Shown here: one piece after another, positions 40,296 through 47,797 of the stretch
Layout: the number at the start of each line of letters is the position of its first letter
Position numbering within the stretch: position 1 is the stretch's first letter
Position numbers and translations under genes: made by a program
The notes under the pieces: generated by a model
Databases searched by the model: none
Seen by the model: the letters and a program-made list of their open reading frames with translations, nothing else
What the model was told of the DNA's origin: nothing
Source: Actinomycetota bacterium
Lineage (GTDB): Bacteria > Actinomycetota > Geothermincolia > Geothermincolales > RBG-13-55-18
Length of the DNA: 64,000 bases
Direction: 5' to 3'
NCBI GenBank assembly: GCA_014360655.1
Contig: JACIXC010000004.1
Location: 1-64,000, forward strand

Positions 40296-43097
40296 ATGCG
40301 GGACATCGCGGAGATATATCGCCTGAACCCCGAGGAGGTCTACTCCGCGTTAGACACCACGCCCCAGGGGCTCAGCCAGGAGGAAGCCGTAAGGCGCCTG
40401 GAGGAGTACGGCAGAAACGAGATCCGCGAGATCAAGGGCGTTCCTCTCTGGAAGAAACTGATAGTTCACTTCACCAATTTCTTCGCCATCCTCCTGTGGG
40501 TCGGGGGTGCGCTGGCCTTCATCGCCGACCAGGCGCCCCTGGCCTGGGCCATCTTCGGGGTCATCGTGATCAACGCCGTCTTCACCTTCATCCAGGAGTA
40601 CAAGGCCGAGAAGGCCACCGAGGCCCTGAAAAGGCTGCTGCCCCCCATGGCCACCGTCATCAGGGGCGGCGAGGAGAGGGAGATCGAGGCCACGCAGCTG
40701 GTCCCCGGGGACCTCATGGTCCTGCGCGAGGGGGACCACATATCCGCGGACGCGCGCCTGGTGGCCAGTGCCGACATGCGCACCAACAACTCCGCCCTCA
40801 CCGGCGAGTCGGAGCCGGTGCGGCGTACCTCCGCTCCCGTGCTCGAGGAGGACCTGGCCTTGAGCGACGTCCTCAACCTGGTCTTCATGGGGACCACCGT
40901 GACTATCGGCAGCGGGCGGGCGGTGGTCTACGCCACGGGGATGAATACCGAGTTCGGCAAGATCGCGCAGCTCACCCAGGCGGTGGAAGAGGAGGAATCC
41001 CCCATCCAGGTGCAGATGAAGCGCATCACCAAGTTCGTGGCCGTGCTGGCGGTGGGCCTGGGCGTGGTCTTCTTCCTCCTCGGGCAGTACGCGGTGAAGC
41101 TCCCCTTCACCGAGAACCTCATCTTCGCCATCGGCATCATCGTGGCCAACGTCCCCGAGGGGCTGCTTCCCACCGTGACACTGGCGCTGGCCATGGCCAC
41201 GCAGCGCATGGCCAGGCGCAACGCGCTGGTGAAGAAGCTCTCCAGCGTGGAGACGCTGGGTTCCACCACCGTGATCTGCACGGACAAGACCGGCACCCTT
41301 ACCCAGAACGAGATGACCGTGCGCTCCCTGTGGACCCCGTGGGTGGAGGTGGAGGTGAGCGGCGTGGGCTACGCGCCGGTGGGGGACCTGTTGAAGAGAG
41401 GCAACGGTAACGGGAAAGGTCACGGGAAGAAAGGCGAAGCCAGGAAGCTGTCCGCGGAGGAGATAGGGCGACTCGAGAAGCCCCTGCTGGCATGCGTGCT
41501 TTGCAACAACTCCCGCCTCGTGGAGGAGGAGGGCAAGTGGCGGATAATCGGTGATCCCACCGAGGGAGCCCTGGTGGTGCTGGGCAGGAAGGGAGGCCTG
41601 GATGTCGCCAAAGTGAACGAGGAGCGCAGGCGCGTGGCCGAGCTCCCCTTCGACTCCTCGCGCAAGATGATGAGCGTCGTCTGCGAGGAGGGGGGGAGAA
41701 GGGTCGCTTACGTGAAGGGCGCTCCCGGCGAGGTGGTGAAACGGTGCACCGGCATCCTGACGCCGGACGGGGTGCGCGAGATGCTTCCCGAGGACCGCGA
41801 GCGCATCCTGGGGGTCAACGACCGCTACGCCCGTTCCGCCCTGCGCGTGCTTGCCCTGGCCGCGAGGGAGCTGCCGGTCGGGCTGGAGCGCTACGAAGTG
41901 GAGAACACGGAGGCGGACCTGACCTTCCTGGGGCTGGCGGCCATGATGGACCCCCCGCGCCCGGAGGTGGAGGAGGCGGTAAACAAGTGCCGCACCGCGG
42001 GCATCAGGGTGATCATGATCACCGGCGACTACGGCCTCACCGCCGAGTCCATCGCCCGGCGCATCGGCATGGTCAAGGGGCAACCGGCCATCGTCACCGG
42101 CGGGGAGCTGGAGGATATGGACGACGGGGAGCTCAAGTCGCGCCTGCGCGAGGAGGAGATAATCTTCGCCCGCGTGTCCCCCGAGCACAAGATGCGCATC
42201 GCCCAGGCACTCAGGGACATGGGCGAGGTGGTGGCCATGACCGGGGACGGGGTGAACGACGCCCCGGCGCTGAAGACCGCCGACATCGGCATCGCCATGG
42301 GCAGGGCGGGGACAGACGTGGCCAAGGAGGCGGCGGACATGATCCTCATCGACGACAACTTCGCCTCCATAGTCGCCGCCGTGGAGGAGGGGCGGGCCAT
42401 CTTCGACAACATCCGCCGCTTCATCACCTACATCCTGGCCTCAAACATACCGGAGATCGTGCCCTTCATACTCATGGTCGTCTTCAAGATCCCCCTCCCC
42501 CTGACCATAATCCAGATACTGGCAGTCGACCTGGGAACCGACCTCCTGCCCGCCCTGGCCCTGGGCACGGAGGCGCCGGAGCCGGGGATCATGGAGAGGC
42601 CGCCGCGTCCCATGGAGGAGAGACTCCTCAACCTGCGGGTGCTGCTGCGCGCCTACGGCTTCCTGGGCCCCCTCGAGGCCCTGGTGTGCATGCTCGGCTA
42701 CCTTTACATGTTCGGATGGAGGTGGGGGGAGGAGCTGCGAGCCTTCAGCGATGCCAATCCCCTCACCTACGTCAAGGCCACCACCATGTCCCTCACGGGC
42801 ATCGTCATGACCCAGATCGGCAACGGATTCGCCTGCCGCACCACCCGGGAGTCCATCTTCCGGGTGGGGTTCCACACCAACCGCCTCTACCTGCTGGGCA
42901 TCGCCAGCGAGGTGTCCCTGCAGGTGCTCATAGTATACGTGCCCTTCCTCAACCGCGTCTTCGAGACGGCACCCATATCCTTCAGTGACTGGCTGTTCCT
43001 GGTACCCTTCATCCCCACCTGCCTGCTGGCGGACGAGATAAGGAAGGCCCTGCTGCGCGCCCATCTTCGCAGGAGGAAGAAGGGGGACGAAGGATGA
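40296..43097 (+). CDS. Na,K-ATPase-like P-type (P2) cation pump
   Basis: 933 residues. The cation-ATPase N-terminal domain precedes the transmembrane core. The actuator loop has TGES (169-172). IVANVPEGLLPTVTLALAMATQR is span 4, followed by the phosphorylated Asp330 in CTDKTGT. The N domain has KGAPGEV, and the hinge has MITGDYG and MTGDGVNDAPALK. Spans 5-6 read SNIPEIVPFILMVVFKIPLPLTIIQILAVDLGTDLLPALALG; both PEGLL and IPLPL...DLGTDLLPA are the Na,K-ATPase (P2C) forms, including the two Asp of span 6, rather than the SERCA forms. It therefore probably moves Na+ and/or K+, with Ca2+ as alternative. It precedes four KTN genes by ~210 bases. Confidence 0.9.
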   Translation: MRDIAEIYRLNPEEVYSALDTTPQGLSQEEAVRRLEEYGRNEIREIKGVPLWKKLIVHFTNFFAILLWVGGALAFIADQAPLAWAIFGVIVINAVFTFIQEYKAEKATEALKRLLPPMATVIRGGEEREIEATQLVPGDLMVLREGDHISADARLVASADMRTNNSALTGESEPVRRTSAPVLEEDLALSDVLNLVFMGTTVTIGSGRAVVYATGMNTEFGKIAQLTQAVEEEESPIQVQMKRITKFVAVLAVGLGVVFFLLGQYAVKLPFTENLIFAIGIIVANVPEGLLPTVTLALAMATQRMARRNALVKKLSSVETLGSTTVICTDKTGTLTQNEMTVRSLWTPWVEVEVSGVGYAPVGDLLKRGNGNGKGHGKKGEARKLSAEEIGRLEKPLLACVLCNNSRLVEEEGKWRIIGDPTEGALVVLGRKGGLDVAKVNEERRRVAELPFDSSRKMMSVVCEEGGRRVAYVKGAPGEVVKRCTGILTPDGVREMLPEDRERILGVNDRYARSALRVLALAARELPVGLERYEVENTEADLTFLGLAAMMDPPRPEVEEAVNKCRTAGIRVIMITGDYGLTAESIARRIGMVKGQPAIVTGGELEDMDDGELKSRLREEEIIFARVSPEHKMRIAQALRDMGEVVAMTGDGVNDAPALKTADIGIAMGRAGTDVAKEAADMILIDDNFASIVAAVEEGRAIFDNIRRFITYILASNIPEIVPFILMVVFKIPLPLTIIQILAVDLGTDLLPALALGTEAPEPGIMERPPRPMEERLLNLRVLLRAYGFLGPLEALVCMLGYLYMFGWRWGEELRAFSDANPLTYVKATTMSLTGIVMTQIGNGFACRTTRESIFRVGFHTNRLYLLGIASEVSLQVLIVYVPFLNRVFETAPISFSDWLFLVPFIPTCLLADEIRKALLRAHLRRRKKGDEG

Positions 43098-43309
43098 CTT
43101 TATGGCGGCGGGTGCGAAAGGAAACCGACAGGTGATACTATCGAAAATGAAGAAAGGGAAGAGCGACGCCGCGAGCTCCGCTGCGCCGGGTTCGGCGCCG
43201 CGTCGGATGATGGATGCCGGGGAGCCGAGGATGCTTATTGAGATTTCAGGCACATGGGGACGGCGCGATGCATAACAACGGGGAAAGCTGAGAGGCCGGG
43301 GGTGAGAAG

Positions 43310-43960
43310 ATGCACGTGGTCATAGGCGGATGCGGCCGGGTGGGTTCCTACCTCGCCTACATGCTGGAGCGGGAAGGCCACACGGTAGCGGTCATCGACA
43401 AGGACGAGCAGGCCTTCGAGAACCTCTGGGAGGGGTTTTCCGGCAAGAAGGTCAAGGGAGTGGTCTTCGACCGCGACGCCCTCATCGAGGCGGGGATAGA
43501 GAAGGCTGACGCCTTCGCCTCCGTCACCAGCGGCGACAACAGCAACATCGTGAGCGCCCGCCTGGCCAAGGAATACTTCCGCGTTCCCAGGGTGATCACG
43601 CGCATCTACGATCCCAGGAGGGCGGAGATCTACCGCCGCCTCAGGATCCCCACCATCGCCACCGTGGCCTGGGCTGGTCACCGCATCCTCAGCTTCATAT
43701 CCCACGGTGAGCTGGACAGCGAGTTCCAGTTCGGGAGCGGGGAGGTGGACCTGGTGCGGCTGGAGATCCCCCTGCACCTGGCGGGCAGGAAGGCGGCGGA
43801 CGTCAACGTCCCGGGTGAGGTTCACGTGATCTCGGTGGTGCGCGAGGGGAGCGCCAGGCTGGCCACGCCCGGGACCATCTTCCGGGAGGGGGATATCCTG
43901 TACATCGCGGTGGCCAAGGAGAGCCAGTCCAAGCTGGAAAGGCTGTTGGGTCTGAGGTGA
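43310..43960 (+). CDS. TrkA/KTN potassium-uptake regulatory protein 1
   Basis: 216 residues: an RCK-N Rossmann domain (MHVVIGGCGRVGSYLAYMLEREGHTVAVIDKD, then GVVFDRDALIEAGIEKADAFASVTSGDNSNIVSARLAK) and an RCK-C domain (about 140-216) with DILYIAVAKES. Such proteins bind NAD(H) or ATP/ADP and gate K+ channels or transporters. It is the first of four consecutive KTN genes, with ten bases to the next. No TrkH/KtrB membrane subunit is in the window, so the partner is elsewhere or is the P-type ATPase upstream. Confidence 0.9.
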   Translation: MHVVIGGCGRVGSYLAYMLEREGHTVAVIDKDEQAFENLWEGFSGKKVKGVVFDRDALIEAGIEKADAFASVTSGDNSNIVSARLAKEYFRVPRVITRIYDPRRAEIYRRLRIPTIATVAWAGHRILSFISHGELDSEFQFGSGEVDLVRLEIPLHLAGRKAADVNVPGEVHVISVVREGSARLATPGTIFREGDILYIAVAKESQSKLERLLGLR

Positions 43961-43970
43961 GGGGGTAAGG

Positions 43971-44633
43971 ATGCGCATCATCGTGCTGGGCGGCGGCATG
44001 GTCGGCCGCTACCTGCTGGAATCCCTGCGCCGGGACCACCAGGTGGTGGTGGTGGAGAAACGGCCGGAGAGGGTGCGGGAGTTGAGGGAATGGTTTCCGG
44101 AAGCGGACATCATCCACGGCGACGCCTGTGAGCCCCATGTCCTGGACGCGGCGAGGGTGGCGGGCGCCGACGTGGTGGCCGCGGTGACCGGCGACGACGA
44201 GGACAACCTGGTCATCTCCTACCTGGCCAAGTTCGAGTACGGCGTGCCCCTGGTGTTCTCCCGGGTGAACAACCCAAAGAACGAGTGGATGTTCACGTCG
44301 GAATGGGGCGTGGACGAGGCCGTCTGCAGCGCTTCCATCATCGTGCAGCTGGTGCAGGAGGAGATAACCCTGGGGGAGATGGTCACCCTGCTCAAGTTGC
44401 GCCGCGAAAACCTGGTGGTGGAGGAGGTGCTCCTGGAGGAGGGCAACGCGGTCATCGGGAAGTCCATCGGCGAGCTGGGATTGCCCGCGCAGACGCTGGT
44501 GGCCACCGTCCTGCGCGACCGCCATATACTGGTGCCCCGCGGAGACCTGGTCCTGCAGAAGGGGGACAAGGTCCTCTTCCTGTCGGAGGTGGAGAAGGCG
44601 GACGAGTTAAAGAGGGCACTCGGCCTCTCTTGA
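43971..44633 (+). CDS. TrkA/KTN protein 2
   Basis: 220 residues. RCK-N starts MRIIVLGGGMVGRYLLESLRRDHQVVVVEKRPERV and has the GDACEPHVLDAARVAGADVVAAVTGDDEDNLVISYLAK ligand-binding pattern. RCK-C (about 140-220) has GKSIGELGLPAQTLVATVLRDRHILVPRGD and KVLFLS. The FSRVNNPKNEWMF stretch matches RVNNPKNERIF in KTN protein 4, so 2 and 4 are the closer pair. The ribosome-binding site is in GAGGGGGTAAGG. Confidence 0.9.
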   Translation: MRIIVLGGGMVGRYLLESLRRDHQVVVVEKRPERVRELREWFPEADIIHGDACEPHVLDAARVAGADVVAAVTGDDEDNLVISYLAKFEYGVPLVFSRVNNPKNEWMFTSEWGVDEAVCSASIIVQLVQEEITLGEMVTLLKLRRENLVVEEVLLEEGNAVIGKSIGELGLPAQTLVATVLRDRHILVPRGDLVLQKGDKVLFLSEVEKADELKRALGLS

Positions 44634-44648
44634 GAAGGGAGGCAAGCC

Positions 44649-46049
44649 GTGCACGTCATCATCGCCGGTTGCGGGAGAGTAGGCTCCCAGTTGGCCACGC
44701 TGCTTTCCAGCGAAGGCCATAACGTGGTGGTCATCGACAAGGACCCTGGTTCCTTCCAGAGGCTGGAGCTTCCCTTCAACGGGTTGACCCTGACCGGGGT
44801 GGCCTTCGACCTGGACGTGCTGAGGGAGGCGGGTATAGATAGGGCGGACGTTTTCGCGGCCCTCACCAACTACGATAACACCAACCTCATGGCCGCGGAG
44901 ATAGCCACCGACATCTTCAAGGTTCCCAGCGTCCTGGCCAGGGTCTACAATCCCGACAAGGAGCTGACCTATCGAAGCATGGGTATCTCGTACCTCTGCG
45001 GGAGCACTCTTTTGGCGGAGGCCTTCCACCGCATGCTGACCTGGCACGATATCATGGTCCACGTGGAGAGAAGGGTAGGTTGCCAGGTGGTGGAGCTGGA
45101 GGCAAATGCCGCCGGAGGCGATCTGGCCGTCGCGGAACTGAAAGAGCTCGGGCGGGTCAGGCTGATGGGCCTGCTGCGGAACGAAAGGCCCGTCTTTTTC
45201 ACCCGGGACACCCGTATCTGGCCGGGTGACCATCTCATACTGGCGGTGGACCTCAGGGAGGCTTCCCTCGGGAAACTGTTCCGCTCGGGAGGCGCCGGTG
45301 CGGTGAGCGCGTCCGACCGGGATGCGCTCAAGCCTGGGAGCGCGGCGAGGGAGGAGAGGGGAAACTGGAAAGTGGTCGTCGCCGGCTGCGGTCGCGTGGG
45401 GGCCAACCTCGCGGAGATGCTCTCCCTCGACGGCTACCGGGTGGCGGTTGTCGACCGTGAAGAGGATGCCTTCAGGAAATTGAGCAAGACCTACCAGGGG
45501 GAGTTTGTCCATGGCATGGCCTTCGACCTGGACGTGCTGGAGGAGGCGGGAATCGAGGAAGCCGACGCCTTCGCTGCCCTCACCAATTACGACAACACGA
45601 ACCTCATGGCGGCGGAGGTGGCCAGGGGCATTTACGGGGTGAAGAGGGTGGTCTCCCGTCTTTACAACCCCGACAAAGGGGAGACGTACCAGGCCCTGGA
45701 TATCGATTACATCTGCGGGACCTCCCTCCTGGCGGAGTATTTCATGCAGCGCATGGTGCCTGACCGCCTGAAGGTGCTTTCCTGGACGGCCAACAACCGG
45801 GTGCTGCTGGTGGAGTTCACCTGCCCGCGGCGCTATCACGGCAAGCCAGTAGGAAGGCTGGAGCGGGAGGAGATGCTCCGGGTAGGCATGATCACCAGGG
45901 GAGAGGAGGCCAGCGTGGCCTCGGCGGATAAGGTGCTGCGGGAAAAGGACGTCATCGTCGCAGCCATCCTCGCACCGCGCCTGCACAGGATAAGGAAGAT
46001 GACGGATCATGAAAGAGTCTTGGCTGGAGCACGGAGAAGGGGCGCCTGA
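44649..46049 (+). CDS. Double TrkA/KTN protein (two fused modules)
   Basis: 466 residues from a GTG with GGGAGG upstream. The first module (1-225) is MHVIIAGCGRVGSQLATLLSSEGHNVVVIDKD with FDLDVLREAGIDRADVFAALTNYDNTNLMAAEIA. The second (about 238-450) is WKVVVAGCGRVGANLAEMLSLDGYRVAVVDRE with an almost identical FDLDVLEEAGIEEADAFAALTNYDNTNLMAAEVA. This is the TrkA-type head-to-tail fusion. ALTNYDNTNL replaces the AVTGDDEDNL of the single-module neighbours, so ligand preference may differ. It probably arose by in-frame duplication. Confidence 0.9.
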   Translation: MHVIIAGCGRVGSQLATLLSSEGHNVVVIDKDPGSFQRLELPFNGLTLTGVAFDLDVLREAGIDRADVFAALTNYDNTNLMAAEIATDIFKVPSVLARVYNPDKELTYRSMGISYLCGSTLLAEAFHRMLTWHDIMVHVERRVGCQVVELEANAAGGDLAVAELKELGRVRLMGLLRNERPVFFTRDTRIWPGDHLILAVDLREASLGKLFRSGGAGAVSASDRDALKPGSAAREERGNWKVVVAGCGRVGANLAEMLSLDGYRVAVVDREEDAFRKLSKTYQGEFVHGMAFDLDVLEEAGIEEADAFAALTNYDNTNLMAAEVARGIYGVKRVVSRLYNPDKGETYQALDIDYICGTSLLAEYFMQRMVPDRLKVLSWTANNRVLLVEFTCPRRYHGKPVGRLEREEMLRVGMITRGEEASVASADKVLREKDVIVAAILAPRLHRIRKMTDHERVLAGARRRGA

Positions 46050-46188
46050 GAGAGGGCGCAGGGGCGGGCCCGTGCGGGATCTGCGTGCGGCGCCCCGGGG
46101 TAAGGGCGGCGGCCTTGCCGGTAAACGGTGGGCGCGGCTTACCGGCAAGAGCGGAGGATGTACGGAAGACGGGGGCAGGTGAGTAAAG

Positions 46189-46848
46189 ATAAAGATAGTG
46201 ATCATGGGGGGCGGGAAGGTAGGGTCCTTCCTGGCCGAAGCCCTGGAGGCCAAGGGTCATAAGGTGACGGTGATCGAGCGCAACCGCGAGCTCTGCGAGA
46301 GGATAGCCATGCGCACCGCGGCGACGGTCATCGAGGGTGACGGCTGTGACCTCCGCTTCCAGGAGGAGGCCGAGGTGGATAAGGCCGACGTCTTCGCGGC
46401 CGTGACCGGAGACGATGACGACAACCTGGTGGCCTGCCAGCTGGCCCGGACGCATTTCCAGGTCCCGCGCGCCGTGGCACGGGTGAACAACCCCAAGAAC
46501 GAGAGGATATTCAACAAGCTGGGAGTGGACGCCATATCCAGCACGACCGTGATCGCGCAGCTCATAGAGGAGCGCACCACGGTGGGCGACATCATCACCC
46601 TGCACACCCTGAAGAAGGGAAAGCTGGCCGTGGTGGAGCTCGACCTTCCGGAGGACCGCTGCCGTTCCTGCGACGTCCCTCTCAGGAACCTCGGACTACC
46701 TCAGGGCTGCGTGCTGGTCTCCATCATCAGGGGAGAGGAGGTCATCATCCCCCAGGGCGGATCGATGCTGCAGCCAGGTGACACGGTGATTGCGGTCACC
46801 GAGCCGGAGAAGGAAGGCGAGTTGAAGAGGGTTCTCAAGGGGGAATGA
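46189..46848 (+). CDS. TrkA/KTN protein 4, probably starting at AUA
   Basis: The RCK-N start in this family is M-K/R-I-V-x-x-G-x-G-x-V-G. Here the codons ATA AAG ATA GTG ATC ATG GGG give I-K-I-V-I-M-G-G-G-K-V-G with ATA exactly where Met belongs, and AGGTGA (46177-46182) is six bases upstream. The first standard starts, GTG 46198 and ATG 46204, would cut into the first beta strand and lie 15-21 bases from the ribosome-binding site. There is no in-frame ATG/GTG/TTG between the stop at 46180-46182 and 46198. From ATA the product has 219 residues. Contains TGDDDDNLVACQLART and RCK-C. Otherwise an ordinary KTN protein, 139 bases after the fused one. Confidence 0.8.
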   Translation: MKIVIMGGGKVGSFLAEALEAKGHKVTVIERNRELCERIAMRTAATVIEGDGCDLRFQEEAEVDKADVFAAVTGDDDDNLVACQLARTHFQVPRAVARVNNPKNERIFNKLGVDAISSTTVIAQLIEERTTVGDIITLHTLKKGKLAVVELDLPEDRCRSCDVPLRNLGLPQGCVLVSIIRGEEVIIPQGGSMLQPGDTVIAVTEPEKEGELKRVLKGE

Positions 46849-46960
46849 CCGGCGTCCCGCCACCGGTCGCCACCGGTTGCCCGCACAGGCGAAGCGGGGC
46901 TTGGTAGGCAGCTGGCTCAGGTTGTGCAAGCGTCTCCGGATTTTCAGATCCCCACAACAT

Positions 46961-47010
46961 GATGCTGTAACGTTTCGACACGTGCCTTCCGGGAATTGAA
47001 AAAGATCGAC
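46961..47010 (+). repeat. Dispersed upstream element, copy D
   Basis: GATGCTGTAACGTTTCG (46961-46977) is identical to copy B. CCTTCCGGG then AATTGAAAAAG follows, with two inserted bases relative to B and C. The downstream CACGCCGTCGTCCGGGCA resembles the tail of copy C. It lies ~435 bp before the first ATPase gene. Confidence 0.65.
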
Positions 47011-47300
47011 GCGCCACGCCGTCGTCCGGGCATGCCGGGTAGACGCGACGGGAGAAAAGGGGCGATCTCCCCGACGTTCGGCCCGGGACCGCAGCAGGTG
47101 CCCCCGGGGCAGGTACCCCCGCGGCCTTGAACCCTGCGTCGCAAAGAAATAGACTAATATGTTTGGGCGTGCTCGGCAGGGCATGGGCATGGGCTGGCGC
47201 GGAGGGAGGAAGCCGATGGAGGGGATCGGTGGAAGGGAAGGGCGGTAAATACGGTGAGGCGCCTTGTCAAGTCGCCGGTGAAGGAGTAGTATGTGATGGG

Positions 47301-47335
47301 TCCAAAATTAAAATTTTGGAACCTCGAAATATAAA
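47301..47335 (+). promoter_or_regulatory. Palindrome and promoter-like sequence of the ATPase operon
   Basis: TCCAAAATT (47301-47309), two bases, AATTTTGGA (47312-47320) is a perfect 9-bp inverted repeat. TATAAA (47330-47335) follows 9 bases later. The position fits an operator overlapping the -35 region of the operon promoter. Confidence 0.45.
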
Positions 47336-47443
47336 TTGCGTTAACATGAAAAAATCATCTTGGCCATGCGGGGTGAAAAAGCGGCCTCGCCAGGATCTTC
47401 GCTGCCCGGGGAGAGGGCCTTTCCGGAAGGAGAGGAGTCAACG

Positions 47444-47764
47444 GTGAGTACGGCGACGGAAAAGTTGAAGCGGGTCAAGGAAGCTGAGGATCGTGCCGCG
47501 GAGGTCATCGCTGCTTCCCAGGCCCAAGCGGAGGAGATCCTGCGCGGGGCCCGTGAGGAAGGCGAGGCTTTGCGGGAGAGCGAGAGGGAAAGAGCGCGGG
47601 AGAAGGGCGAAAAGGACCTGCGGGGAAGGGTGGAGCAGGCCGAGAAGGAGGCCGAGGAGATACGCCGCGCCTACCGGGAGGAAAAGGAGCGGATCCTCGG
47701 CGTCGCCCGGGGAAAATCAGGTGAGGCGGTAGCCTACCTGCTGCGGAAGATGGAAGAGGTCTGA
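47444..47764 (+). CDS. V/A-type ATPase subunit H (G-like peripheral stalk)
   Basis: 106 residues from the GTG at 47444, with AAGGAGAGGAG upstream. Almost entirely one charged coiled coil (EKLKRVKEAEDRAAEVIAASQAQAEEILRGAREEGEALRES...), with alanine-rich right-handed-coil spacing, typical of AhaH/NtpF that pairs with subunit E in the peripheral stalk. First gene of the operon H-I-K-E-C-F-A-B-D. Identity rests on composition, size and position. Confidence 0.82.
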   Translation: MSTATEKLKRVKEAEDRAAEVIAASQAQAEEILRGAREEGEALRESERERAREKGEKDLRGRVEQAEKEAEEIRRAYREEKERILGVARGKSGEAVAYLLRKMEEV

Positions 47765-47797
47765 CGGGCCTCTCTTTTTTATCGCGAGAGGTTGACG

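Larger units (their letters stand above)
46849..47443. other. Intergenic region before the V-type ATPase operon
   Basis: Holds the dispersed element copy D and, near its end, a palindrome with an AT-rich promoter-like stretch (separate entries). A 29-codon frame at 47159-47248 (Met/Gly-rich) has no ribosome-binding site and is not supported. Nothing else is recognised. Confidence 0.4.

Noticed and set aside
47159-47248. 29-codon Met/Gly-rich frame before the ATPase operon
   Set aside because: No ribosome-binding site. The composition follows from purine-rich DNA. Its likeness to the 6930 peptide is probably compositional.
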